From: a virus
Length of the DNA: 44,100 nt
IMG/VR virus record: IMGVR_UViG_3300030101_003761
Coordinates: 1-44,100 of that record
Direction: 5' to 3' (one strand)
In this document: positions 31,101-40,900 of the stretch, piece after piece
Position numbering within the stretch: position 1 is the stretch's first letter
Layout: every line of letters begins with the position of its first letter
Made by a program: the position numbers and the translations under genes
Notes under the pieces: model-generated
What the model was told of the DNA's origin: nothing
Seen by the model: only the letters and a program-made list of their open reading frames with translations
Databases searched by the model: none

Positions 31101-33442
31101 CTTCAGGCGGGGGAACTGGAATTCCAGCGGAAAACATTTTAGACCTGGGTCAGCCCGATCCGCTAATAAATGGGTGGGTATCGACAGGTGGACTTTTTCA
31201 AACCTTTAGAAACGCAAATATTCCTTCTCCATTCTTTGCGTTGCCCTTTGATGCTCTATCACTTGTGGCTGGATCTGTTTCAACCTTATCATATGATTAC
31301 GCGGTTCCAAACACGGTAAATACTTGGATAGAAACGCGAGCGGTTGATGCATTCTCAAACGGAATCACGGGTAGAAATTACCCCAGGTCGTTCAAGACAA
31401 ACGCAAATCACGATTTTGGAATTGTTTATTACGATCAAAGAGGAAGGTCTGGAAATGTCAATTATCTAGGCAACACCTATGTTAGAGGATACAGCAACCA
31501 AGACAGACCTACTAATCAAAAGGGGAGGGTAGACGTGCAGATTAACATTGATAGCAATCCTCCAGATTGGGCTACGCATTACCAAATAGTGTATAGCCCA
31601 AATAGCACGGTGGGTGACTTTGTTCAATACACTACGGGCCCAGCATTTTTAGACAATATTGCTCAAACTGAAACCAATGATGATCTTCAGGATGAAGCAT
31701 TGATTTATGTGTCCTTGGGTTACCTGCAAGGCGTTAACAATGTGTCATATGCTCATGCGTATGGAGCCGTCAACAAAGATGGCGGGAAAGATTTGTACTC
31801 ATACCAAGAGGGCGACAAGCTTAGAATTTTATTCTATACGGACAATGATGGAGAGACAATTGTCTACCCAAATAATTATGTTTTTGACGTATTGGATGTT
31901 GTAACACTTCCAGAAAATTCTAATGAAAGCATACTTTTTACGGGCAATGTAGAAGACGGCGCGAACGTAGGTGCACTCATGCCGCCATCACAAACTGGGC
32001 AGTTTTTGGTTTTAAGAAACAATGTGAACACCACTGGGTTTTCGTATTCCGACGTGTTGGCCTCGTATCAAACTGGTGTTACTCAACAAACTAATGATGC
32101 TTACACTGGGGAGTCTGGTCAAAACTACTGGAACAACAGAACCGTAGTAGAAATATTCTCTCCCAAAAGAGCTCAAGATTTTGACCAAAGATTTTATTAC
32201 GAAGTAGGCGAAAAATACAACGTCGCCTTGGATTCTAATGGCAACAAAGTTCATTCTCAATCAAGCATCTTATTGAGAGATGGAGACGTGTACTGGAGGA
32301 GAGTTCCTGTAAATTTTTCATCATACAACGAAACCAACAATGCCTTTACTCCAATCTTAAGCACTGACAATCAGAATCCTGGTAATCCAGCGTTTAAGAA
32401 TTTGATTCTAGAGACTTTGGCATTTACAGATGTAATATCTGGTTGCGATAGTTTAGATTGGGGTAAACCAAAAGTTGTTGCGGCTCAAGATCAGGCCTTG
32501 TACAGAAGGTCATCAATCACGTATTCTGATAAAAACAACTACGCATCCAAGATAAACAGCTTCACTACGTTCAACGCTGGTTTGCTAAACTTCAAGGACT
32601 TACCTAACGAGTATGGTAATATTAATTACATCCTCAACGACTATGATAACGCCGTAGTAATTCAAGAGGACAAGGTTAGCTCTATCCCTGTAAATAGAAA
32701 CATTATAGCTACGGCTGGAGGCGATCAATCCTTAGTGGCCTCTCAGGAGGTGTTGGGCACTCAGAAGTTCTATGCTGGCAATTACGGGGCTGACAACAAC
32801 CCAGAGGGCGTCGTAAGGGCTGGCGAATCCATATACTTTGCGAATAAGAGTAGAAGAGAAGTATACAAGATGACCAGGTCAAAGGGCATACAGGTTATCT
32901 CTAAGGCCAACATGAGGGCGTATTTCAATAACATTTTCAATGAGGCATTAAAAGAGCAGCAGTCAAATGGAGGTAAAGTCAGAGTCGTTTCAGGGTATGA
33001 TCCTCTGAGAGATGAGTACATCATCTCTATATACAACATGCAAGACTTTACTGATCAAGAGATAAACTATGACCCGTTTACAGGTGTGTTTGATGACGTA
33101 GAGATAATCGACCCCATAGATGATGATGATGATGGGTTTGATCCTGGTGATCCGCCAGGTCCAGAAGAACCATCAGAAGATGACGGCACCAGACCTATCG
33201 ATGATGATGGAATCGATGATGATGGAAAGCCAGAAGAAGAGCAAGACCCAGAGGCCGATGTCAAAAGAATTGGCGAATCAATTGCTGAATCAGAAGAAGA
33301 AGCTGACCCTCGAACTAATTATTTGGGTCTGAATGCAAGTCAGGCTGGATTTAGCTCTATGGCAAGCTCCACACAAAACCGACGGGTTGTGCAAAATGGT
33401 TCTTCGCCTCGAGCGACTGATAATACACTCTTAATGACTTAG
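28172..33442 (+). CDS. giant tail (stabilisation/muzzle-type) protein, 1756 aa
   Basis: The protein starts MIDKVIPQRLNSDVDSRFRP with the Q-x-LN-x-D...R opening I know from podovirus tail-hub or stabilisation proteins. A region rich in NIVYFTD-type strands follows (INITSSRIRNTIVYFTDNRN near residue 168), consistent with a beta-propeller hub. The middle is long and beta-rich. Near residue 1590 there is a helical hub-like part (IYFANKSRREVYKMTRSKGI), then PLRDEYIISIYNM. Residues about 1640-1700 are an acidic Asp/Pro linker (IDDDDDGFDPGDPPGPEEPS), and the end is Ser/Asn-rich. In crAss-like phages a protein of this type forms the tail barrel or muzzle. It follows the connector genes directly. Confidence 0.7.
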   Translation: MIDKVIPQRLNSDVDSRFRPSTDMIDALNIVFNESYKGNAAAAGNTASNDFSGDSGVIKPTPSNRSIEDIFLFQNVSMPTPANSSFVRVIGSVSDELFNIIYFFAWSSNSSEMGIYAWDGDGILPGTPAPGSYVRVYTSPKFNFPSDGFVKADVVHIGQREDINITSSRIRNTIVYFTDNRNEPKKINVYDVMEANLNSYNDLDILDMITACPKTPLTPIEFEFNFDPDRDASNFQSIPGLQFAYQYVYKGDVESALSTYSKLAVPTAYLAVGVVSGTTILENRCVLTIPRGTREVQSINLLTRYGNRGLWRLVDEIVVQNQESPFYDALGDITYNYYNDRILIPIPDERANMPFSNLPRVAQAQSVISDRLLYGNYVEGYPDVPVSGTAAPVYNDTPSSQGLSLNIEVTPIMNQLLARPTSGTADEQNIYNKLGTNRVAGYKIHLSSVPTDFLQSQSIVSISFTVSPDANFHFYNQHRSYHGSNESGLFGGLYHSSETLDNINNPAPYEGLNTDLYQNGRKYFGINAGVKFLDGNDNQSYNKWSYQGWSVSDDGTGLEGQVGGVIDVAYGTSAANPFIIEAKPLTFSVTIQTNYDTTNPRENIRDAIYHFLTGEVAMPNNGTEDFASEVTSTQNTSSYSIDLDISNGQKILAQSGTDYRKQLIVGLIPVAENGAPSQAGEPVGYFIVDKADVTFGLKAFRYMEAYHDTLPQDANCYIGLDLRDLSNVSTMTCVPYVPANNHFAARVSADVVNIENGNLFIGAMPLNLINGNIEYWTVFGENFMQNQDPSLLNVFIPEGESYNPTFQDNFGDVDFNDPRNMYFFGESEYESVVNEQQTNTLFYPSNVSHSDFGLSICPAGYKEGRGNFCLGFLVDASGSTGAPLNLINTSDDIYDYYSVSEGLDSDLARANSVFSLVDGEGGPGYRVNKTGIGEKVSWGSICPYVLFLGDIHDRLIINRDELGYPGSFLLETNLNPASGGGTGIPAENILDLGQPDPLINGWVSTGGLFQTFRNANIPSPFFALPFDALSLVAGSVSTLSYDYAVPNTVNTWIETRAVDAFSNGITGRNYPRSFKTNANHDFGIVYYDQRGRSGNVNYLGNTYVRGYSNQDRPTNQKGRVDVQINIDSNPPDWATHYQIVYSPNSTVGDFVQYTTGPAFLDNIAQTETNDDLQDEALIYVSLGYLQGVNNVSYAHAYGAVNKDGGKDLYSYQEGDKLRILFYTDNDGETIVYPNNYVFDVLDVVTLPENSNESILFTGNVEDGANVGALMPPSQTGQFLVLRNNVNTTGFSYSDVLASYQTGVTQQTNDAYTGESGQNYWNNRTVVEIFSPKRAQDFDQRFYYEVGEKYNVALDSNGNKVHSQSSILLRDGDVYWRRVPVNFSSYNETNNAFTPILSTDNQNPGNPAFKNLILETLAFTDVISGCDSLDWGKPKVVAAQDQALYRRSSITYSDKNNYASKINSFTTFNAGLLNFKDLPNEYGNINYILNDYDNAVVIQEDKVSSIPVNRNIIATAGGDQSLVASQEVLGTQKFYAGNYGADNNPEGVVRAGESIYFANKSRREVYKMTRSKGIQVISKANMRAYFNNIFNEALKEQQSNGGKVRVVSGYDPLRDEYIISIYNMQDFTDQEINYDPFTGVFDDVEIIDPIDDDDDGFDPGDPPGPEEPSEDDGTRPIDDDGIDDDGKPEEEQDPEADVKRIGESIAESEEEADPRTNYLGLNASQAGFSSMASSTQNRRVVQNGSSPRATDNTLLMT

Positions 33443-33460
33443 CTTTTAACCTGTAGTAGG

Positions 33461-34798
33461 ATGAAACAAACTATCGCATTTCACAATACGTCAAACTACT
33501 GGAAGACCAGGTACTCATACACATCTTCGTGCATGATGCATCTTAATAAACTGTTCTTTACTTCGCCATTCAATAAAGTCCCTAATGACGTTAAAACAAG
33601 CTTTCTGTATAGACATAATGATAGCTCATCAGGATTCAATAGGTTCTATAATGACGATGATCAATCGCTACCTAGCGCTCTGGCTGTAAGTTTCAATGGG
33701 TTTAAAGGAAAGTCTGCTCGATCGGGAGCTTTAAATACTTCTTCGTCTAACAAAATCTTTAAATCCTTTTCTATATCAGGGCTGAACGACGCCTCTACCA
33801 ATACAGATTTAGAGATAGGTGCTAGTTCATTCATAGTGAACAACAATTCCAACCCATCCTCTGGCGGGGAAGGCTTCCATGTTTTGTCCCCACTTAAGCG
33901 TAAGGGTAACTCTGTATATGGTGAGATCGGGAAAGAGCTTGAAATGTCTGGCACTAATATCAAGGCAATAGGCAGGATAAAAGACGTGTATAAGTGGTAT
34001 CAGTTTAACGAAGATGAAGGGGTTAATGTGTGGTACCATCTGACTGGAGATGACGAGATTACTGAGGTAGAGATAGCGGGCCTTCACGTAGATGAGGATG
34101 GTCTTGATGTGGCGCCCAACCTTGGCGCACTCGAACATCTTTATGCTTTTGAGATTGAGTCCTTTATGTCAAACAATCCTCTGCCCTCAGCAAGCACAGG
34201 GGATTCTTTTGCTGAATACGTAAAGTTTTTTAGCGGAAGGGTGAATCCTGAGTTTAGCGGTATGGAATCTGTACCGTACAGAAAGGTTTCAACATCGCCA
34301 CCATATACCCCTGTCATAGCTCGCTATCAAGTAAATTTTGATGATTCAATAAACTTTGAAGCAGGTGATAACTTTGGCAGGTATCTGTCTTATGGGGATC
34401 CGTTTTACAACGAAAACAACACCTTCAAGAAAAACAATGGGCAAGGCAATTTCCTGATGATGGTAGCCAGCGACAATGTGTTTGCCAATCACGTGAAATA
34501 CGAAAGGACTCCAGGGTGTGCTTCTAATAACTCGCTAATATCCCCTCAATACACGTGGTTATCACCAGCGGGGCAAGACAGGCTTGTCAATCAGGGCAGA
34601 GAAATCTTGTTTGCAATGACGCCTGGCTTTATAAATGGTGCAGATCCTCACGGTTCCTATGCAGATGCTTTTGTAATTATCAACGGTGATGCAGCAGGAG
34701 ATTTTGAAGTATCTTCTTTGCAAGTAGAGTACGAATTTACCGAGTACGATCACGGAGGAGTTGTAGGTACAGCAAGCAAAGCAAAGGGTAAAAAATAA
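33461..34798 (+). CDS. tail structural protein, 445 aa
   Basis: The protein opens MKQTIAFHNTSNYWKTRYSY (N-x-x-W-x-TRYS), a beginning I associate with the tail protein that follows the stabilisation protein in crAss-like genomes. It is beta-rich with aromatic and asparagine-rich turns (LFFTSPFNKVPNDVKTSFLY; WYQFNEDEGVNVWYHLTGDD; FAMTPGFINGADPHGSYADA). No enzymatic motif is seen. The C-terminus is basic (GTASKAKGKK). It likely contributes to the tail barrel or muzzle. Confidence 0.65.
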   Translation: MKQTIAFHNTSNYWKTRYSYTSSCMMHLNKLFFTSPFNKVPNDVKTSFLYRHNDSSSGFNRFYNDDDQSLPSALAVSFNGFKGKSARSGALNTSSSNKIFKSFSISGLNDASTNTDLEIGASSFIVNNNSNPSSGGEGFHVLSPLKRKGNSVYGEIGKELEMSGTNIKAIGRIKDVYKWYQFNEDEGVNVWYHLTGDDEITEVEIAGLHVDEDGLDVAPNLGALEHLYAFEIESFMSNNPLPSASTGDSFAEYVKFFSGRVNPEFSGMESVPYRKVSTSPPYTPVIARYQVNFDDSINFEAGDNFGRYLSYGDPFYNENNTFKKNNGQGNFLMMVASDNVFANHVKYERTPGCASNNSLISPQYTWLSPAGQDRLVNQGREILFAMTPGFINGADPHGSYADAFVIINGDAAGDFEVSSLQVEYEFTEYDHGGVVGTASKAKGKK

Positions 34799-34803
34799 TT
34801 TAG

Positions 34804-34811
34804 TATTTTTG
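34804..34811 (+). promoter_or_regulatory. Bacteroidetes -7 promoter element TATTTTTG
   Basis: A TAnnTTTG match 22 nt before the ATG at 34834, in the first gap after the tail genes. It would drive the internal-virion and lysis genes 34834-44100. Confidence 0.55.
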
Positions 34812-34833
34812 TTTCACATCATATTGTAGAATA

Positions 34834-35901
34834 ATGGCATTAGGAACAGCAGCAATAATCGCTCAACTTTTAGGGGCTGGAGCTAATTACCTGATAGGTA
34901 GAGGGCAAGAAAGCGAGGGGGAGGAACTTGCACAGCAGGGTCGAGAAGATTTGCTTGCCACCGCAGGTCCTACCGCAGCTCTACTTGCTGGAGTAGACGA
35001 ACAGAAGAGTCTTATCAAGGATGCGCAGGCAAGAGGACAAAGGCAGTTAGACACCTCTGTGGCTGGATTTTTAGATGCCCTTCAATCTGGAGCTCCTACT
35101 GCTTCTGCTTTGGTACCTTCTTTTGCTGGTAGTGTCGCTGACGCTAGCTCAGACCTTGGAGCTCGTACTGCTCAAGCCATGGCGGCAGCTAATCAGCCAG
35201 CGATTGATGCGGCTGAGAGCGCTATGGATGTGTCTAGGAGTCTGGCTGGGATGGACCTTCAGCAGGGTACAGAAGCTTTCAACCAAGGAAGACAAACACA
35301 ATACAATGCATTCGGTCAGGCATTAGGTATCCCCATGGATCTTGCCACCTTGCAGACTGCTAATCCTGACGCTTTTTCAAATCTCTTTCCCAACCTAGCA
35401 GAGGGGGCTAAGATTGGCCAACAGGGAACGTACACAGGTGGCGGTATCAACATGAAGACTGTCAAGAGTTTGCTTGACGCTATGCCGCAAAAAGAAAAAA
35501 AAGAGGAAGAGGATAAGAAAAAAAATAAGAAGAGGGTAGGCGAAGCTACTGACACCGTAGACAAGGTGAACAACCTGGCTGCCAGGGGCGGGGTCATGAG
35601 ACCTGGTGATACGCTTCGAACTAAGGGCCCAGAAGACCATGACAAGCAAGAGTACGATATTGTAGACGCTGAGACAGGGCAAACTGTAGCTAAGACTACG
35701 GGGCAAGAGGACCACACGGTAAACGAAGACGGCAGCATGACGGTGCTAAACAGCGATCAATCTGGGTCTATTCACGATGCATTCAAAGACGTCGATGTCC
35801 CTATGCTTCTAAAGTTCCTTGAAAAGTATCCTCAGAAATCTCAGGTAAGAGACTTGATGTCCGCTCTTAATGTGTTTACCTTACCACAATTTCAAGATTA
35901 A
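34834..35901 (+). CDS. internal virion / DNA-ejection protein, 355 aa
   Basis: The N-terminal hydrophobic Ala/Gly-rich segment (GTAAIIAQLLGAGANYLIG) is typical of ejection proteins that insert into membranes. A long Ala/Gln/Ser-rich helical region follows (QKSLIKDAQARGQRQLDTSV; NQPAIDAAESAMDVSRSLAG). Residues about 210-235 are a charged run (PQKEKKEEEDKKKNKKR). The last 120 residues form a small beta domain (GGVMRPGDTLRTKGPEDHDK; GQEDHTVNEDGSMTVLN) and a helix. It precedes two larger internal proteins with 1-2-nt spacing, the usual arrangement of podovirus ejection genes. Confidence 0.65.
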   Translation: MALGTAAIIAQLLGAGANYLIGRGQESEGEELAQQGREDLLATAGPTAALLAGVDEQKSLIKDAQARGQRQLDTSVAGFLDALQSGAPTASALVPSFAGSVADASSDLGARTAQAMAAANQPAIDAAESAMDVSRSLAGMDLQQGTEAFNQGRQTQYNAFGQALGIPMDLATLQTANPDAFSNLFPNLAEGAKIGQQGTYTGGGINMKTVKSLLDAMPQKEKKEEEDKKKNKKRVGEATDTVDKVNNLAARGGVMRPGDTLRTKGPEDHDKQEYDIVDAETGQTVAKTTGQEDHTVNEDGSMTVLNSDQSGSIHDAFKDVDVPMLLKFLEKYPQKSQVRDLMSALNVFTLPQFQD

Positions 35902-37943
35902 TGTCTAACGGACCAACTCGTCCTGTATACACTGGGCAAGGCATCCCAATGAAGGGATTTGAGCAGCTTATTGAGGCTGCTTCAAACGCTGCTGCGGTCG
36001 ATGCCCGCCGCGAACAACAACTACAGAATGCACGTCGATCTCAGGTAAACAAGGTCCAAAAAATTCTTGACGGGGTATACCAAAAGAGTGGGGCAGAACT
36101 GGCTCCTGGGCTAAGGCCCTTCTGGAACGAGTATGTAGCAAAGGTAGATCAGCAGATTGAAAGCATGACGCTGCAGGATGGCGTTCCAATTACAAGCGTG
36201 GCTCAAGGCCAGGCTCTTTTGTTTCAAGCTGAGTCGTTTTATGATCATCTGTACGGCTACAATCACTTCGATGGCAAGTATGCTGCTGAAGACGAAATAC
36301 AGCTCATTGAGGGTTTGATTTCTGACCCAACAAAGCGAACTAAATTCTTGGAAAAAGCCCCAGTAGATAAAAACTACCAGCTAGGAGATCCTGTAAAGGC
36401 AAACAGCCAACTGGCTGCGATGCAGGATTACGCTGACATTGGATTCCTTGGCGCTTCTAGACAGGAAATTGAGGATGGTAGTTACTATAATGGGGGATAT
36501 CAGAATTACGCTGAAATCGACTACACTGGACAGGTGCCACGACTAAAGCTTAGGCAACCCAATGGTGTTGCAGATAGTAAAAGTGCTTCTGGTTTCGCAC
36601 AGGCTGGTTCATATTTAGATGGGCTGTCCATATACGGTGCCAATCACCAAGGCCTTTTTAATGTAGAGCGTTTTGCCGTAGACAGAGAAGCCAAGACTTT
36701 GTTTAACCTCGGTCAAGAATACTTGCAGCCGCTTGTTAAAGAAGATATGGTGGGCCTTGGATGGGACAGAGGAACCGCAGATCGCTTGGTTCCAGGCCTT
36801 GTAAACGACAGCACCTCCGACGGTCAGGAGGTTAGATACGCAATGTTGAGCATGGTCAGAAAAGACAATGCAAACATATTCTCTGATGCGGAAGCCAGAG
36901 CTTTTGTTTTCAACAATCCTTTGTTAGCGTTTGATACTGACACTCAAGGGAAAACAACAGCTACAGACGAGCAGATTGCAAGGTTAAGCGCGAGGTTTGA
37001 TCGAATCAAGAGTAATGTAGATTACGTCAAAGAGCTCGTTAACGGAAGTAAATATGACAGGCTGATTAGAGAGGACGCTAGGGAGGAACGTCAAAGCGAT
37101 CAATTTGCAGATATGCTGGCTGGCATGACCACCTTGAATCCTAACGACATCTTCTCAATTGAGTCGATACAGGAGATGATCAACAATGGTCAGCTTTTAC
37201 AAGGGACAGATCCTTCAGGTTTTAACGCTGCAGATGCGTTCAATATTGGATACGCTAAACTTCTTGCAGAATCAAGCGCAGTTTTGGGCCAACAGATTCA
37301 GCCTGGTCAGTCTGTTAGTGATATTATCATATCGACTGCACCTTCATTTTCCTTGGCGGGTCAAGCGTTACAATCACAAGCTGGTGTAACCCGTTCATTC
37401 CTTGAGCAATTTGAGGTTGATGGAAATCATTTGCCACAAACTATTGGTAGGTTCAACGTAAACTCTAGCGGAAGCACTCAGCTTCAGTTCTCACCGCAGA
37501 CAAACGTAGAGGGTAATATTGATACTGTATTCTTTACAGAAGACGACCAAGGCAATCTCAAGATAGGTGTTGCTCTTAATAAGAGTGGGGTAACTGGATT
37601 TGGGGTAGGTAGTCTTGGACTACCAATAACACCATTAGAGGGTCAAATCAGATTTGATCTTGACACTCCGTTGTTTGATGTGGCCACTTCTAGTGATGGC
37701 AGTCAATCACTTAGAGATCTTGGTAGAGTACAAGAGGGAAGCGCCTTGGCGGGGAGAACATACAAGACAGATACACCTGAGCTTGTATTCTATTTTGACC
37801 TTGTGGATGACAAGAGTAGATTAAATATTTTGGGCAGTAAACTTGATGGATTGTACGGTAAGAGCGGCATGAGCTATCCTGACGCTGTCAACCCAGAATT
37901 TGGATATACCTTAAACGCTATGTTTGACAAGATCAACAGATAA
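35901..37943 (+). CDS. internal virion (cargo/ejection) protein, 680 aa
   Basis: Joined to the previous gene by TAATG. Residues 1-130 are helical and Gln/Ala-rich (GFEQLIEAASNAAAVDARRE; VNKVQKILDGVYQKSGAELA). The middle is mixed (NGGYQNYAEIDYTGQVPRLK), and the C-terminal 180 residues look beta-rich (SGSTQLQFSPQTNVEGNIDT; GVTGFGVGSLGLPITPLEGQ). No catalytic motif is recognised. Size and position match the cargo proteins packed in podovirus capsids and ejected with the DNA. Confidence 0.6.
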   Translation: MSNGPTRPVYTGQGIPMKGFEQLIEAASNAAAVDARREQQLQNARRSQVNKVQKILDGVYQKSGAELAPGLRPFWNEYVAKVDQQIESMTLQDGVPITSVAQGQALLFQAESFYDHLYGYNHFDGKYAAEDEIQLIEGLISDPTKRTKFLEKAPVDKNYQLGDPVKANSQLAAMQDYADIGFLGASRQEIEDGSYYNGGYQNYAEIDYTGQVPRLKLRQPNGVADSKSASGFAQAGSYLDGLSIYGANHQGLFNVERFAVDREAKTLFNLGQEYLQPLVKEDMVGLGWDRGTADRLVPGLVNDSTSDGQEVRYAMLSMVRKDNANIFSDAEARAFVFNNPLLAFDTDTQGKTTATDEQIARLSARFDRIKSNVDYVKELVNGSKYDRLIREDAREERQSDQFADMLAGMTTLNPNDIFSIESIQEMINNGQLLQGTDPSGFNAADAFNIGYAKLLAESSAVLGQQIQPGQSVSDIIISTAPSFSLAGQALQSQAGVTRSFLEQFEVDGNHLPQTIGRFNVNSSGSTQLQFSPQTNVEGNIDTVFFTEDDQGNLKIGVALNKSGVTGFGVGSLGLPITPLEGQIRFDLDTPLFDVATSSDGSQSLRDLGRVQEGSALAGRTYKTDTPELVFYFDLVDDKSRLNILGSKLDGLYGKSGMSYPDAVNPEFGYTLNAMFDKINR

Positions 37944-37945
37944 TT

Positions 37946-40900
37946 ATGGAAGAAGAAGAAATCCTACAATTTATAGATGATCAGCGCTCACAGGGTAGAA
38001 ATGACCAGTTTATTGGGCGTAGCCTTCAGATGAAGGGGGTGTCTGGGTATGCTGAATACTTAAAAAAAAAAGACGATACTTCGACCTCAGCCTCCACTTC
38101 GGGAGAGGAAGGTACGGACTCAGCGCAAGCTACAGCTCCTCAACCAGCACAAGAAGCTGGTTCTTCGGATTTACCTGTAGTTCCGCAAAGAGACCCTAGT
38201 TTTAACCCCCTGACAGGGGAGGTAAAGCCTTGGGCGGATACCCCTGCCAACAGGGCAAGGCTTGAAATCGACCCCGTGCATTACGATGCATTTCAGAAGG
38301 CTGGGTTTACAAGGGCTGCGCAAGGCATCGCACCAGAGTTTGTAACTCCAGAGATAGAGGGGATATTCTCTGACTTTGCAAGTCAAGGAAATTGGTGGTG
38401 GAACGCTGTGGATGGGAACGTACAGAAGCTGTCTGAGCAACTCGCAAACAACGATCAGTACTTGAGCAGCAATGGCTTAGAGTACAAGAAGACCAATGTT
38501 GTTGATCCTACTGCTGGCGCCAGTATACCTATTATCGGGGACTCCTATGTGGTTAACCTGCCTGAAGAACAGGTATATCAGAATAAAGTGGAGGCCATAA
38601 ACAAGCACCTCACTAAGCAGATACAGGATAACGTAGTCACATCTATGCTTGATGCAATGCCCAAGGATGTGAAGGGAAGTGATGTAGCTCTTAAGTATAC
38701 GGAGCAGTACATGCTTGAGAACTATGGGTCTATGCTAGACCTTACAGGAGAGGGGCAGGTAGGTAACACCCCGTTTTTAAAGTTTGAGGGTTTTGGCGGT
38801 GGGTTTCGTGCGGCACCAAACTTTTCAGGATATCTCGTAGACAGATTTGATGCTGCGAGTATTGATCTTGTCAATGCTATCTACAACCTGTTTGGCGGTG
38901 AGGCAAAAGACATAACCGCCATGAGAAAAAAGGCTGAAGAAGTTCGGTCTAATACCTTGCAGTTTACAGAAAGCATGAGCGGAAGCTTTACTGATGGTCA
39001 GTTCGCTAATGGATTAATGCAGCTCAGTGGCTTTATCTCTGAATCTACTCCAACTATGGCTGTTCTCATTCCGTCTGCTGCTGTAACTACGGTAGCTACG
39101 GGTGGTGCTGCTGCCCCTTGGTGGGTAACTACAGGTCTGATCGGTCTAGAGGGCGCTACATTGAGCACAGCGGTAGAATCCGCAAGGACTCAAAACCACC
39201 CTATGTTCAAGCGGTACACGAAGGACGGGAACACTATAGGCTACGAAGAGATGATGATGGCTACTGGTGGTGACCCAGAGCTTATGGGCCAATACACCGA
39301 AAGCTTTGACAACACAGCACGTTGGGGTCATTTAAGCACAGTATTCGGGACTGACTTTGTCTCTGCTGGCGCATCCTCATTGTTTTTCTTGCGAGCGCTC
39401 AAAGGCGCTGGAGGATCTGCTAATGTTGGCAACAACATGAATTCTTGGTGGAACGCACACCTAAGCAACCTTGGCTACTCTATCCCCGTAAACAGCGTTA
39501 CAGCTTCTACTGCTGCGATGGCTCAGTATGTAAGTATACTTGAACAGTCTGGTCAGGAGTATGACGCGCAAGATGTGTTTGAGTTAGGGCTCGACGTGGC
39601 GTTGGGGGTTACGCCAATCACAGTGGGCGTGACTGGAGCTGGCTCTAGTGTCAGTTACGTACAAACTAAAGCTCAGATCGCTAATGCCTTGGCAAGAGAT
39701 GCTGTGGGTAGAAATGGTGGCAACATTAAGATCAACCAACAGCGCACTCGGTTCCTCGAAATGCTCCGAAACAGCACCGATAGGAACGAACAGATATACG
39801 CAGAGCGTCAGCTTGTAGCACTTGAAGAACAAAAGCTCAGTAGCATAGCTGCTGACGAACAGTTCTACTTGCGCATGAACCCAGAAGATTACGAGACCGT
39901 TCTTAATCTTCACAGAGATTACAACAGCAAGTTTCGTCAATTAAACGCGCTTGAAGATCCTAATGGCGATGCGGCTAAAGCCATTCGTCAGGATCTAGAC
40001 GACATAAAAGAGAGAAGACAGAATATAGAAAGCCTTTACGAGGTAGATACAGCGGTAAAAGACCCCACTATGCCTAGCCCAGACCTGTACGAACCCACTG
40101 TCACGGGACCAGGTGGTGACCCACTTCCCCTTGGGTTTGAGCCAGGCCTTTCTAAGTGGTGGTACGTAGAGTTCTTAGACAAGTACGCCGATGTGAATAT
40201 GTTACAGCGCTCTATCACGGAGTCCCTGGACATAGAAAATCAAGGCGCTAGGGTTGCCCTCAATCAGGACTTTGAGGTACTGCAGAAGCTTGCTGTATCA
40301 AAAGCTGCGCATCAGGTTGAGGAGATGATTAATCTCAGAAGCCAAGATGGCGGCTTGATCGACCAGCTTAGACAGCTTCAGAAAAGTACAGACGCTTCTC
40401 TCTATGACGCACTTCCCGAAGTTCACGATAAGAATATCATTGGCCTATATGACAGGTGGTCCATCGCCAAGTTTGCTCCAGAGAGAAACCAACAGGTCCT
40501 CAACGAGAACGTACAAGAGCTCAATGCCCTGAAGTCAGAGGTAAATGGGGATATGACCAAGTTGCCTGCTGGCAAACGACAGAGAGCGAAATTCCTGGAG
40601 GAGAAGATTGCAGCAAGGAAGGGTAGTGGTATGGCTGACTCTGATGCAGAGTCGTTCTTGGCGTCACTTCCAGACGATCTGAAGCAAGCATTTGAGAGCG
40701 TAAGAGAAGAGCACAGGGCGATTCAGCAAAACACCAGAGACGCAGCGCTTGAGTACGGCTTCATCGATCAGACTATGTACGATAAGATGCAGGCCACTGC
40801 CGAGAACTATGTTACCCTTACAGGTGACGGCATGAAGTCTAGCGATGGCAACATCGCCCTTATTGACAACTCAGTTGTAGATCAAATCTTCCCATCTAGG

